Shown: positions 17,135 to 26,240, numbered from the stretch's first letter. The stretch is DNA of 64,000 bases from Prosthecobacter fusiformis (GCF_004364345.1 NZ_SOCA01000001.1:248001-312000); one strand, 5' to 3'. Program-made: numbers and translations. Notes: generated from the sequence alone by a model not told the origin.

Positions 17135-18343
17135 TTACTTCGTCTGCGTACCGGCTTCCGGCACCTTCTTCTCAGGCGCAGCCGCCGCCGGTTCCGCCCC
17201 CTCCTCCTGCGGATTCACCACCATCCCCGGACGTGCCTTCTGCACCCCTTCGATGATCACCCGCTCCCCCTCCTTCACCCCGCTTGTCACGATGAACTGG
17301 TCATTAAACCGCCCATCCGTCTTCACCGTCCGCTGCTCCACCTTGTTCCCCTCGCCCACCACCAGCACAGATTGCAGGCTCTGCGTCTCCGTCACCGCAC
17401 GCTGCGGCACCAGCAGCGCATCCGGCTTTTCCTCAGGCTTCGCCCTCACCCGCGCAAACTGCCCCGGCCTCAGCAGATGCTCATCATTGGGAAAACTCAC
17501 CTCGATCTTCAGCGTCCCCGTCCGTGGGTCCAGCGCCCGGTCCGCAAACTCAAACTGCCCCTTCCGGTCATACACCGAGCCATCACTCAAAATCAGTTCA
17601 AACTCCATCTTCGCACTGTGCTCATCCCTCGCCGCATCATCCCCCATGAACCGACGTTGGAAGCGCAGGTAATTCTGCTCCGCCACATTGAAGACCACCC
17701 TCATCGGGTCCGTCGTTGATATCGTCGCCAGCAGCATCGTGTCCGCACTGCTTCCCACAAAGTTTCCCACATCCACATTGCGCGCCCCGATCATCCCGTC
17801 AAAAGGCGCCACCATCGTCGCATAGCTCAGGCTCAGTTCCGCCGTCGCCAGCGCCGCCTTCGCCGCCAGCAGGTCCGCATCCGCCAGCTTCGCTGTCGTC
17901 GCCGCATTGTCACTCTCCTGCTTGGAGATCGCGCTAGACGCCACCAGGGGTGCCAGCCTCACCATGTCCGCCCGCGCCCGCTCCACACTCGCCTCCGCCT
18001 TCGCCACATTCGCCTTCGCCTGGTCCACCGCCGCTTCATACGCCCGCTTGTCGATCTGAAACAGCAGATCCCCCTTCTTCACCAGACTCCCCTCCTTGAA
18101 AGGTGCCTCCGTGATGAACCCCGTCACCCGCGCCCGGATCTCCACCGTCTCCGCAGACTGCGTCTGCCCCACATTCTCCACATAGATCGGCACCGTCTCT
18201 TTCGTCACCTTCCCCACAATCACCGCCGGTGGCGGCGGCGCAGGCGGTGCCTCCTCCTTCGGTTGACAGCCCACCATCAGCACACAGCCCGTCAGAGCCG
18301 CCAGCATCCACGACGAAGAAAAGAAACCCGTGATCGCGTTCAT
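17135..18343 (-). CDS. RND periplasmic adaptor lipoprotein (membrane fusion protein)
   Basis: The protein has 402 residues from the ATG at 18343; longer in-frame starts add a Gly-rich stretch that overlaps repeat A and are rejected. The signal peptide ends in a lipobox (LMVGC, Cys26; Cys20 is an alternative). The AcrA/MexA parts follow in order: barrel-sandwich/biotinyl-lipoyl halves (VEIRARVTGFI... and LSYATMVAPFDGMIGARNVDVG), a central alpha-helical hairpin (AYEAAVDQAKANVAKAEASV...), a beta-barrel, and a Pro/Glu-rich C-terminus. It links the RND permease to an outer-membrane channel. Confidence 0.93.
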   Translation of the reverse strand: MNAITGFFSSSWMLAALTGCVLMVGCQPKEEAPPAPPPPAVIVGKVTKETVPIYVENVGQTQSAETVEIRARVTGFITEAPFKEGSLVKKGDLLFQIDKRAYEAAVDQAKANVAKAEASVERARADMVRLAPLVASSAISKQESDNAATTAKLADADLLAAKAALATAELSLSYATMVAPFDGMIGARNVDVGNFVGSSADTMLLATISTTDPMRVVFNVAEQNYLRFQRRFMGDDAARDEHSAKMEFELILSDGSVYDRKGQFEFADRALDPRTGTLKIEVSFPNDEHLLRPGQFARVRAKPEEKPDALLVPQRAVTETQSLQSVLVVGEGNKVEQRTVKTDGRFNDQFIVTSGVKEGERVIIEGVQKARPGMVVNPQEEGAEPAAAAPEKKVPEAGTQTK

Positions 18344-18448
18344 GAGAAAGTACAAGAGCATCTCGCACACACATTGCCAGACATTCCCACCCATTAAAAC
18401 GCACACACCCCCTCCCCCGGCCCCCTTTTTTCCCATCACCTCCCCCCC

Positions 18449-18586
18449 AAAAGTAGCCCGCTCAGTCCCTGAGCGGATAGCCCCTCGAAACTCCCCCAAC
18501 CCTCCTACCACCCACCCATTATCGAAGCTCCCAGCCCCACTCCCCTCATATCAATCCTGCAAATCCTGTAATCCTGTCCAAAAAAG
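18449..18586. repeat. Intergenic repeat block 1 (A1, C1)
   Basis: A1 (18449-18496) holds the hairpin CCGCTCA-GTCCC-TGAGCGG followed by TAGCCCCTCGAAACTCC. C1 (18546-18586) holds tandem AATCCTG units and ends TCCAAAAAAG. The B element found between A and C elsewhere is missing. The block fills the gap between the RND adaptor and the 3D-domain lipoprotein gene, and all elements point the same way as in the other blocks. Confidence 0.8.
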
Positions 18587-18604
18587 CTCCCTCTCCCCCG
18601 CCCC

Positions 18605-19315
18605 TCACAACGAAGCCGTCATCGGCCCCCTAAGCGCCTCCGCCGTCACCTGATACACCTGGGTTTCGATCTCATCCACCATCCGCCGCACATGCGGCCA
18701 CCGGGTGCGCTCACGCATGATCTCCATGCTCTTCCGGTAGGACCCCCACTGCAGCACCTCGATGTCCACATGCCGCACCCCCCAGTCATTCATCATCCCC
18801 TGCGTCGGCTTATAGAGATCAATCGTTCCCGTACCCACCAGCGCACTCCCATAATCATCCACCTCATAAACCACATCCGGTTGTCCAGCGATACGGAATC
18901 GCGTCCCCACCGGATACCTCGACCAATCCGCCGCCGCGCTCCGCACCGCCCCGAATTTCAGCGGCGTTCCCAGCGCATTCTTCACCCCATAGACGATGTG
19001 ATCATCCTCATCATGGCAGTAAGCCGTCGTCCTCACCGTCATCCGGCGGCCAGGGATCTGCGCCGCCGCCATCAGCGGCGGTCTCGGAGCATCCATCACA
19101 AAATAATACCGCTTCAGCTCCTGCGGGCGGAATGGCACCCCCGCCGCCAGCGCCTTGCGCACCTCATACCTCGTCCCCGGCTGCAAAGGCACCCCCTCCT
19201 TCGGTTGCGGACTCGCCCACCCCACCAGTTCCAGCGGGGATAACGCACACGAACTCAACGAAAAAACCGCCACCACCGTCGCGATAGACCAGCAAAAAAG
19301 GCGCTGTGTGCTCAT
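18605..19315 (-). CDS. 3D-domain lipoprotein (double-psi beta-barrel, MltA-like)
   Basis: The protein has 236 residues with a lipoprotein signal peptide (SLSSC, Cys23). The C-terminal half has the 3D domain named for three conserved Asp: YEVDDYGSA and GTGTIDLY are plainly visible, as in the MltA lytic transglycosylases and Bacillus YocH. The likely role is peptidoglycan binding or cleavage at the envelope; the fold does not fix the reaction. The upstream sequence is AT-rich. The gene lies between repeat blocks 1 and 2. Confidence 0.75.
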   Translation of the reverse strand: MSTQRLFCWSIATVVAVFSLSSCALSPLELVGWASPQPKEGVPLQPGTRYEVRKALAAGVPFRPQELKRYYFVMDAPRPPLMAAAQIPGRRMTVRTTAYCHDEDDHIVYGVKNALGTPLKFGAVRSAAADWSRYPVGTRFRIAGQPDVVYEVDDYGSALVGTGTIDLYKPTQGMMNDWGVRHVDIEVLQWGSYRKSMEIMRERTRWPHVRRMVDEIETQVYQVTAEALRGPMTASL

Positions 19316-19420
19316 GATATATTTTTGATTTCGAGATAATCTACCAAGAATTTAACCAAACAGCAATAAAAACCATAATATTCATCACCTTTAAGCACTC
19401 TCAGCCCCCCTCCAACCAAT
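19316..19420. other. AT-rich upstream region of the 3D-domain gene
   Basis: This is about 100 bp of AT-rich DNA in an otherwise GC-rich stretch. It probably holds the promoter of the leftward 3D-domain gene; several TATTAT/TAGATT-like hexamers occur on the minus strand but none pairs with a good -35. It ends where repeat block 2 begins. Confidence 0.35.
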
Positions 19421-19632
19421 TGTAGCCCGCTCAGTCCCTGAGCGGACAGCCACCTCGAAGCCCCCCAACCTTCCAACTCCGCCTCCTCTGCTCCTCCGCC
19501 CCTCTGCGGCCAACCGATGACAGCATAACGCCCAGTTCTCGCCGCAGATTAGCCAAAGATAGCTCCCCACCCTCGAACCCCCTCACACAGCTTACCTTCC
19601 TGTGAATCCTGCAAATCCTGTCAAAAAAAGCC
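19421..19632. repeat. Intergenic repeat block 2 (A2-B1-C2)
   Basis: This is the clearest single A-B-C unit. A2 (19421-19470) has the hairpin CCGCTCAGTCCCTGAGCGG. B1 (19472-19570) has an 8-bp inverted repeat, TCTGCGGC at 19503-19510 and GCCGCAGA at 19541-19548, around a ~30-nt loop. C2 (19588-19632) has tandem AATCCTG units and ends TCAAAAAAAG. The block lies upstream of the terminase-like gene. Confidence 0.85.
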
Positions 19633-19758
19633 CTCTCCACTTTTTTCCCCACTTAGCCCAAGTCCCCCTCCTCCCCCCTTGCACAATCCCCATCCCCTCC
19701 CCGATCTTCCCCCGGCCAACCATCATCACAAAACATCATTAAATAAAGCCTTTTTCAG

Positions 19759-19797
19759 CCTCCTGTTAATCCTGCCAATCCTGTCAAAAAAAGCCCT
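19759..19797. repeat. Solitary C-type repeat (C3)
   Basis: A copy of the C element (CCTGTTAATCCTGCCAATCC, then TGTCAAAAAAAGCC) stands alone about 55 bp upstream of the terminase-like start codon. Because it ends in a run of A, its complement would give a T-run, but no stem precedes it, so a terminator role is doubtful. Confidence 0.7.
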
Positions 19798-19852
19798 TTT
19801 TCCCCGACTACCCTTCTCATCCCTGCCCACAAACATCCATAAACATCATCCC

Positions 19853-20731
19853 ATGAACACCCTTCCAGACCCCCGCCACGAAGCCTTCTCCCGCCTCCTC
19901 GCCAGCGGTCACGATTTCCCTTCCGCCTATGTCCACGCCGGTTACAGCGTCAAAAACATCAAAACCCGCTCCCGCCAGCTTGCCAGCCACCCCGCCATCC
20001 GCGCCCGTGTCGCCCACCTCCAAAAATGCCTCCCAGAGATCAACGACCTCCAGCAGCATTTCGCCCCCTCCCTCCGACTCATGCCCGAGACCCAGGATCA
20101 AATGCTCGCCTGGCTCTGGCAGGTCATGAATGGCACCCGCAAAGTCCTCCCCCTCCAGCTTCGCGCCGCCACCCTCTTCTGCCGCCTCAAAGGCTGGCAC
20201 CTCACCAAGCCTCTCCCCGCCGAGCAGCAGCCCCAACCCAAAGCCGCCCACCTCACCGACCTCGAACAAACGCTCCTCGCCGGCCTCAACCGCCAAAACA
20301 TCGCCCAGGAACTCACCGGCCTTCCCACCCCCACCGGAGCCATCGACCAATTCCGCTCCCAAATGGCCGATCTCGACCTCATCGCCTACTTTGACTCCCC
20401 CCAGACCCGCCCCTACCCCCAGCCCATCCCCGAATCCGAACTCCCCAATCTCCTCCCCACCCCCAAACCAGCCCCTCCTCCTATTCCCCCCACTGAAATC
20501 GCCCATCTCGAAGACCGACTAACCTCCCTGGAAACCGAAATCACCACCCACCTCACCCTCCATCGCCATCCCCCCATCACCTCCCCCAAACCCCCAAATG
20601 GGGAACCAACATCCCCACCCCAATCCATTGATCCACAACCCTTTATCCCCCTAAATCCCCAAATGGGGAAAAAATCCACCCCCCATCCCTTACCCCCCAC
20701 CCTCTACCCCCACAAAAAAACCGCCTCCTAA
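19853..20731 (+). CDS. Terminase small subunit-like HTH protein, orphan
   Basis: The protein has 292 residues from the ATG at 19853; an in-frame TTG at 19679 would read through a C repeat. Residues 4-60 (DPRHEAFSRLLASGH..., AYVHAGYSVKN..., ASHPAIRARVAHLQ) match the N-terminal HTH pattern of phage terminase small subunits, which bind packaging sites. A middle helical part (about 75-130) follows, then a Pro/Thr-rich low-complexity tail to the C-terminus. No large terminase, portal or other phage gene is near, so packaging is unlikely; perhaps a domesticated DNA-binding protein. The coding strand is strikingly C-rich. A/B/C repeats lie on both sides. Confidence 0.6.
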   Translation: MNTLPDPRHEAFSRLLASGHDFPSAYVHAGYSVKNIKTRSRQLASHPAIRARVAHLQKCLPEINDLQQHFAPSLRLMPETQDQMLAWLWQVMNGTRKVLPLQLRAATLFCRLKGWHLTKPLPAEQQPQPKAAHLTDLEQTLLAGLNRQNIAQELTGLPTPTGAIDQFRSQMADLDLIAYFDSPQTRPYPQPIPESELPNLLPTPKPAPPPIPPTEIAHLEDRLTSLETEITTHLTLHRHPPITSPKPPNGEPTSPPQSIDPQPFIPLNPQMGKKSTPHPLPPTLYPHKKTAS

Positions 20732-20744
20732 CCCGCCCCACCTC

Positions 20745-21156
20745 AAAAAGTAGCCCGCTCAGTCCCCTGAGCGGACAGCCACCTCGAAGCCCCTCCTTAC
20801 CATCCAGCGATCACTCCAACTCCGCCTCCTCTGCTCCTCCGCCCCTCTGCGGCCAGCCGATGACATCATAACGCCCAGTTCTTGCCGCAGAGTAGCCAAA
20901 GATAGCTCCCCCACCCACCTCAAAAAGTAGCCCGCTCAGTCCCCTGAGCGGACAGCCACCTCGAAGCCCCTCCTACCATCCAGCGATCACTCCAACTCTG
21001 CCTCCTGCTCCTCCGCCCCTCTGCGGCCAACCGATGACATCATAACGCCCAGTTCTCGCCGCAAAGTAGCCAAAGATAGCTCCCCACCCTCGAACTCCCT
21101 CCCACAGCTTACCCTGCTGTTAATCCTGCCAATCCTGTAATCCTGTCTAAAAAACC
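20745..21156. repeat. Intergenic repeat block 3 (A3-B2-A4-B3-C4)
   Basis: This is a tandem duplication of the A-B unit followed by one C. A3 spans 20745-20796, B2 20811-20912, A4 20921-20975, B3 20990-21088 and C4 21101-21156. The A hairpins are CCGCTCA-GTCCCC-TGAGCGG. B2 has arms CTCTGCGGC (20845-20853) and GCCGCAGAG (20884-20892), extended by one pair over B1; in B3 one arm has decayed. The two A-B copies are nearly identical, which suggests recent duplication. The block fills the gap between the terminase-like gene and the large PQQ/LamG gene. Confidence 0.85.
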
Positions 21157-21223
21157 TGCCCTCCCAAACCTCCTCTCGAAACATCCCTCCCCGCCCCACG
21201 TTTCAGCGTCACCACGCCTCACC

Positions 21224-24200
21224 ATGAACCGCCCTCTGCTCGCCCTGCTTCTCTCCATCACCGCCCCCCTCTGGGCCGATGACGCCGCCGACATCCTCCA
21301 GCAATCCGGCGTCCAGGGCGGCATCATCGTCCATGTCGGTTGTGGCGATGGCACCCTCACCACCGCCCTCAAAGCCAGCGACCGCTACCAGGTCCAGGGC
21401 CTCACCCAGGACACCGCCGCCGTTGCCAAAATCCGCGAAAGCATCCACACCACCGGCAGCTACGGCAACGTCGCCATCGAAAGCTGGGACGGCAAATACC
21501 TCCCCTACATCGAAAACTTCGTGAACCTCCTCGTCATCGAAGATCCCTCCGTCTCCAAAGAGGAAATCGACCGCGTCCTCACCCCGCTCGGTGTCGCCAT
21601 GACGCGCAAAAACGGCCAGTGGGAAAAGACCGTCAAGGCCTGGCCTAACGGCATGGATGAATGGACTCACTACGCCTACGATTCCAAAGGCAACACCACC
21701 TCCAGGGACATGCTCGTCGGTCCTCCCACCCGCATGCAGTGGGTCGGCAATCCCCGCTGGAGCCGTCACCATGACCGCATGTCCTCCGTCAGCGCCAAGG
21801 TCTCCTCCGGTGGTCGCATCTTTTACATCATGGATGAAGGCAGCCGCATCTCCATCCTCATGCCTGCGAAGTTCATGCTCATCGCCCGAGATGCCTTCAA
21901 TGGCACCATCCTCTGGAAGAAACCCATCCCCCAGTGGAGCACCCACCTTTGGCCCCTCAAGTCCGGCCCCACCCAGCTCACCCGCCGCCTCGTTTCCATT
22001 GGCGATAAAGTCTATGTCACGCTCGGCATCGCCGCCCCCGTTTCCTGCCTCAATGCCGCCACCGGCGAGCTCATTCGCGAATACCCCCAGACTGCGGGCA
22101 CTGAAGAAATCATCTACCGCAACGGCACCCTCTTCGCCCTCGCCAACCAGGAACCCTGGCGTCTCAACGACGAATTCTCCGTCAAAGCCCAGAGCGACCA
22201 AAAACGTGTCGAAACCGAGTTCAACTGGGATGGCAAACCCCGCAACCTCTTTGCCATCAATGCCGAATCTGGCGAAACCCTCTGGAAAAAAGAAGACCGC
22301 ATCGCCCCCGTCACCCTCTGCCTCGATGACAAACGCATCGTCTATTACAATGGCGACGGCCTCGCCTGCCTCGACGTGAAAACAGGCGAAACCAAATTCG
22401 CCGATGTCCCCGCCCAACGTCGCAAGCTCTATGAGTTCAACTTCGCCCCCCGCGTCCTCCTCCACAATGACATGATTCTCTACGCAGGTGGCGATGGCAG
22501 CATGAAAGGCGTCAATGCAGACACCGGCAAAGACATCTGGACTGCCTCCCATGAAAAGAGCGGATACCGCAGCATGGAAGACCTCATCGTCGCCCAAGGC
22601 CTAGTATGGAATGCAGGAACCCTCAGCGGCAATCAAAGCGGTGAATACACCGGCCGCGATCCCCTCACTGGCGAGGTCAAAAAACAATTCTATCCCGACG
22701 TCCCCGAAGGCACCTACTGGTTCCACCACCGCTGCTACCAGGCCAAGGCCACCGAAAAATACCTCATGCCCTCACGCACCGGCATCGAGTACGTGGACAT
22801 GGAAAAGCAGCATTGGGATCTCAATCACTGGGTCCGTGGTGCCTGCCTTTACGGCGTACTGCCCGCCAACGGCCTCACTTATGCCGGCCCGCACAACTGC
22901 GCCTGCTACCCCGAGGCCAAGCTCGATGGCATGGCCGTCATGGCCTCCGCACCCCGTTATCCCCTGCCCCCTTCCACACCTGATGCCCAGCGCCTAACCA
23001 AAGGTGCCGTTTATGCCGATCCGGTGGCAGAAGTCGCAGCCGACAGCAAAGACTGGCCCACCTACCGCGCCGATAACTCCCGCAGCGGCTCCTCCAGCCA
23101 GGACCTCAAAAAAGACCTCGGCATGGCCTGGGAGGTCAAGCTCACCCCACCCCTCACCACCACCTCCAGCGCCGCTGGTCTCACCTTCGTCGCCGAGACG
23201 GACAAGCACACCCTCCACGCCTTCGATTCCGCCACCGGCCAAGCCGCCTGGCACTTCATCGCTGGAGGCCGCATCGACTCACCACCCAGCTACTGGCAGG
23301 GCCGCATTTATGTGGGCGGCAAAGACGGTTACGTCTATTGCCTCCGCGCCAAAGACGGAGCCCTCCTATGGAAATTCCAAGGCGCGCCCAGCCCGCTCAG
23401 CCATGCCGCCTGGGAGCAGATGGAAAGTGTCTGGCCCATCCACGGCAGTGTCCTTGTGGAAAACGGCCTCGTCAGTTTCGTCGCCGGGCGTTCCTGCTTC
23501 CTGGATGATGGTCTCTGGTTCTACCGCCTCGATGCCCGCACCGGAGAAATGAAGGTCAAGGAGCATTACGATGACCGCGATCCCGACACTGGCGGCGACC
23601 TCAATGATCGCCACAAGACTCTCCAGATGCCCGTCGCCTCCAATGACATCCTCAGCAGCGATGGCCACTGGACTTACCTCCGCACCCAAAAGATCGGGGC
23701 CGATGGCAAGCGCGTTGAAATCGGACCCGTGTCCGGAGATTTCGACAAGCAGGGCGGTGCCCATAAAGGCGAGGGCCAGCACCTCTTCGCTCCCATGGGT
23801 TTCCTGGACGATTCCAATTTCCACCGCAGCTACTGGGTTTACGGCAAAAGCTTCGCCGGAGGTCACGGCGGATACTTCCAGGCCGGCAAGTACGCTCCAG
23901 CAGGCCGCATCCTCGTGCACGATGACAAGAACGTATACTCCTACGGTCGCGAGGCCCAGTATTACAAGTGGACCACCACCATGGAATATACCCTCTTCTC
24001 CACTCCCAAAGGAGCTCCGGATGAAGCTTATGACACCGCCTCCGCCACCACCGAGCGCAAAGGCAATTCCGTCGTCCTCGGCCCTGACGGCCAGCCCCTC
24101 GCCCAGCAGCCCGCCAAAGAAACCCAGGTCGGCCATAGCGAAACCATGAAGGCCAAAGCTGCCGCCAAAAAGAAAGGCAAGGGCAAAGGTAAGGGTAAAG

Positions 24201-25234
24201 GTAAAGGCGCAGCCGTTGCCAAAGGTCAGCCCGTCCCTGGCAGCGTCCAGTTCCCCGATGCTGACCTCCTCGATCCTTCCCAGACCGCTCTCACGGTCGA
24301 AGCCTGGGTCCTCCCGGATACCGCCAGCGGCACCATCCTGCACCATGGCGGCCCCCTCCAGGGCGTCGTCCTGGACATCCGCGAAAAGAAACCCCAGTTC
24401 CACGTCCGCAGCTCCTCCAAAGTCACCACCATCGTCTCCCCCGAAGCTCTCACCGACGGCTGGCACCACATCGTCGCCACCCTCGCCGAAGACAAGAGCA
24501 TGAGCCTCTACCTGGACGGTAAGCTCGTCTCCCAAGGCCTTGCCAGTGACCTCATTGCCTCCCGCCCCAAAAACCCCCTCCTTCTCGGCCAGGGTAAGGG
24601 TGCTGCCGATGGCGATGCGGGCGGCTTCAGCGGCCTCATGGACCAGTTCGCCCTCTACCACAAAGTCCTATCCCCTGCCGAAGTGGAATCCCGTTTCGCT
24701 GCCCCCGATACCCGTCCCGCCGATGCTGTTCTCGTCTGCAACTTTGACAATGGCGATTCCCGCGACAGCTCCGGCAACGACCTTCATGGCGTCGGAGCTG
24801 GCGTCGAAACGGGCAAAGGCAAAGTCGGTGCCGCCCTCTGGTTTAAAGGCACCTCCAGCAAGCCTGGCAAAGCCGGTGGCAGCTTCGTCAAACACACCTG
24901 GGACCGTTACGTCCCCATCGTCGCCCGCAGCATGGCCCTCGCCGGTAACACCCTCTTCGTCAGCGGCCCCCCGGATACCATCGATGAAGAATACGCCTTC
25001 GAACGCCTCGCCGCCCGCGACCCCGAAATCCTCAAAGAACTCGCCGAACAGGACGCCGCCCTCAGTGGCGAACGCGGTGCCAAAATGTGGGCCGTCAACG
25101 TCGAAACCGGCGAGCAAAGCGACGGCCTCGAAATCACCAGCCCCCCCGTCTGGGACGGCATCACCGTCGCCCAAGGCCGCGTTTACGTCAGCACCATGGA
25201 CGGCCGCCTCCAATGCTTCGGCAAAGACCCATAA
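21224..25234 (+). CDS. Exported methyltransferase-like / PQQ-propeller / LamG fusion protein
   Basis: The protein has 1336 residues. A signal peptide (about 1-18) is followed by a Rossmann-like part (about 25-130) with HVGCGDG at 37-43 and a distal VNLLVIEDP, as in SAM-binding class I methyltransferases. Many PQQ/quinoprotein-type blades fill about 140-960, with GTILWKK- and GETLWKK-like strands. A Lys/Gly linker (about 981-997) leads to a LamG/concanavalin A-like domain (about 1000-1160, GWHHIVATL, LYLDGKLV); a final blade follows (VSTMDGRLQCFG). The LamG part is thus inserted in the propeller. Such propellers are abundant in PVC bacteria; the substrate is unknown. The gene stands alone between repeat blocks 3 and 4. 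Confidence 0.72.
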   Translation: MNRPLLALLLSITAPLWADDAADILQQSGVQGGIIVHVGCGDGTLTTALKASDRYQVQGLTQDTAAVAKIRESIHTTGSYGNVAIESWDGKYLPYIENFVNLLVIEDPSVSKEEIDRVLTPLGVAMTRKNGQWEKTVKAWPNGMDEWTHYAYDSKGNTTSRDMLVGPPTRMQWVGNPRWSRHHDRMSSVSAKVSSGGRIFYIMDEGSRISILMPAKFMLIARDAFNGTILWKKPIPQWSTHLWPLKSGPTQLTRRLVSIGDKVYVTLGIAAPVSCLNAATGELIREYPQTAGTEEIIYRNGTLFALANQEPWRLNDEFSVKAQSDQKRVETEFNWDGKPRNLFAINAESGETLWKKEDRIAPVTLCLDDKRIVYYNGDGLACLDVKTGETKFADVPAQRRKLYEFNFAPRVLLHNDMILYAGGDGSMKGVNADTGKDIWTASHEKSGYRSMEDLIVAQGLVWNAGTLSGNQSGEYTGRDPLTGEVKKQFYPDVPEGTYWFHHRCYQAKATEKYLMPSRTGIEYVDMEKQHWDLNHWVRGACLYGVLPANGLTYAGPHNCACYPEAKLDGMAVMASAPRYPLPPSTPDAQRLTKGAVYADPVAEVAADSKDWPTYRADNSRSGSSSQDLKKDLGMAWEVKLTPPLTTTSSAAGLTFVAETDKHTLHAFDSATGQAAWHFIAGGRIDSPPSYWQGRIYVGGKDGYVYCLRAKDGALLWKFQGAPSPLSHAAWEQMESVWPIHGSVLVENGLVSFVAGRSCFLDDGLWFYRLDARTGEMKVKEHYDDRDPDTGGDLNDRHKTLQMPVASNDILSSDGHWTYLRTQKIGADGKRVEIGPVSGDFDKQGGAHKGEGQHLFAPMGFLDDSNFHRSYWVYGKSFAGGHGGYFQAGKYAPAGRILVHDDKNVYSYGREAQYYKWTTTMEYTLFSTPKGAPDEAYDTASATTERKGNSVVLGPDGQPLAQQPAKETQVGHSETMKAKAAAKKKGKGKGKGKGKGAAVAKGQPVPGSVQFPDADLLDPSQTALTVEAWVLPDTASGTILHHGGPLQGVVLDIREKKPQFHVRSSSKVTTIVSPEALTDGWHHIVATLAEDKSMSLYLDGKLVSQGLASDLIASRPKNPLLLGQGKGAADGDAGGFSGLMDQFALYHKVLSPAEVESRFAAPDTRPADAVLVCNFDNGDSRDSSGNDLHGVGAGVETGKGKVGAALWFKGTSSKPGKAGGSFVKHTWDRYVPIVARSMALAGNTLFVSGPPDTIDEEYAFERLAARDPEILKELAEQDAALSGERGAKMWAVNVETGEQSDGLEITSPPVWDGITVAQGRVYVSTMDGRLQCFGKDP

Positions 25235-25245
25235 CCCCCACCCAA

Positions 25246-25515
25246 TAAAAAGCAGCCCCCCTCAGTCCCCTGAGCGGAAAGCCACCTCAAAACTCCTCAT
25301 GCCTCCTTCCTTCCCGCCCACCCTCGAAGCTCCTCAAAAAGTAGCCCGCTCAGTCCCCTGAGCGGAAAGCCACCTCGAAGCCCCTCCCACCCTCCTAACA
25401 CCACTCCAACTCCTCCTCTGCCCCTCTGCCCCTCTGCCCCTCTGCGGCCAACCGATGACAGTATAACGCCCAGTTCTTCCCGCAGAGGAGCAAAGTAGCA
25501 AAGATAGCTCCCTCC
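25246..25515. repeat. Intergenic repeat block 4 (A5, A6-B4)
   Basis: A5 (25246-25297) is a diverged A element. A6 (25335-25389) keeps the hairpin CCGCTCAGTCCCCTGAGCGG. B4 (25404-25515) has the arm pair CTCTGCGG and CCGCAGAG and an extra tandem expansion of CCCCTCTG on its left side. No C element follows. The block lies just past the large PQQ/LamG gene and before the convergent end of the next leftward gene. Confidence 0.85.
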
Positions 25516-25553
25516 TTTCACAACTACCTTCATCCATTTTACCTATTTTCGCC

Positions 25554-26240
25554 TTACTCCGGAACCACCACTTCCGGGATGATAACGGGCGCACTCTGCC
25601 CAATCCGGCCACTATACAGGTCAATCGTGCGCCGGGCCAGAATATCAATGATCGCCGGCTGCAACGTGCGTGCCGCCACATTCGATACCGCCACTCCTGC
25701 CCAGACCATGGGGGACTTATACTTCACCACCTGCCACACCGGCAGCAGCCGCTTATACCATTTCCCAGCCGTCTGCATTGCCTCATGCGTGGCGATCTTA
25801 TGTGTCATCTCCCACGTCTTCAAAGCCGTGCTCGCACTCACATCCACCAGCCTGCCGATGGACCGAGTCTGCAGAAAGTCCGAGATATCCATCGCCGCCA
25901 AATGCACCGCCCGGCTGAACTGGCTCAGCCCCGGTGCCAGCAGCGGCTCCGGATGTTGCGGATGATAGATCCGGGCGATCTCACGCACCAGTCTCGGCAC
26001 CTCATCAACCAGAGGCGGCAGCCACTCCGGATTCATGCGCTTCTGCCAGCGCAACCGGTTCTTGCAAGCCTCCACCGTGCGCTTGGCCTCGACGTCCTTG
26101 GGCGATTCCGCCGCATTCATATACCCGGCCACCTCAGCCCTCACCGCCTTGATATCCATGATAAAACGGAACGCCATCCACAGCAGCCACGTCGCCGTGC
26201 CACAGATGAAACCCGCCAAAAAGGTAAGAAGGTAGGTCAT
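25554..26240 (-). CDS. Unknown membrane-anchored protein
   Basis: The protein has 228 residues. One N-terminal membrane helix (about 3-27, YLLTFLAGFICGTATWLLWMAF) anchors a mostly alpha-helical, basic soluble part. A second hydrophobic patch (about 175-200, VWAGVAVSNVAARTL) may touch the membrane. I recognise no family. It is the last gene of a leftward run radC-pabA-unknown (70 bp after pabA), so it may be cotranscribed without sharing function. Confidence 0.65.
   Translation of the reverse strand: MTYLLTFLAGFICGTATWLLWMAFRFIMDIKAVRAEVAGYMNAAESPKDVEAKRTVEACKNRLRWQKRMNPEWLPPLVDEVPRLVREIARIYHPQHPEPLLAPGLSQFSRAVHLAAMDISDFLQTRSIGRLVDVSASTALKTWEMTHKIATHEAMQTAGKWYKRLLPVWQVVKYKSPMVWAGVAVSNVAARTLQPAIIDILARRTIDLYSGRIGQSAPVIIPEVVVPE

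Noticed and set aside
25297-25533. Small leftward frames inside repeat B, repeated at 19431-19652 and 20987-21199
   Set aside because: They are the same non-coding repeat read in one frame; changes between copies do not keep the frame well.
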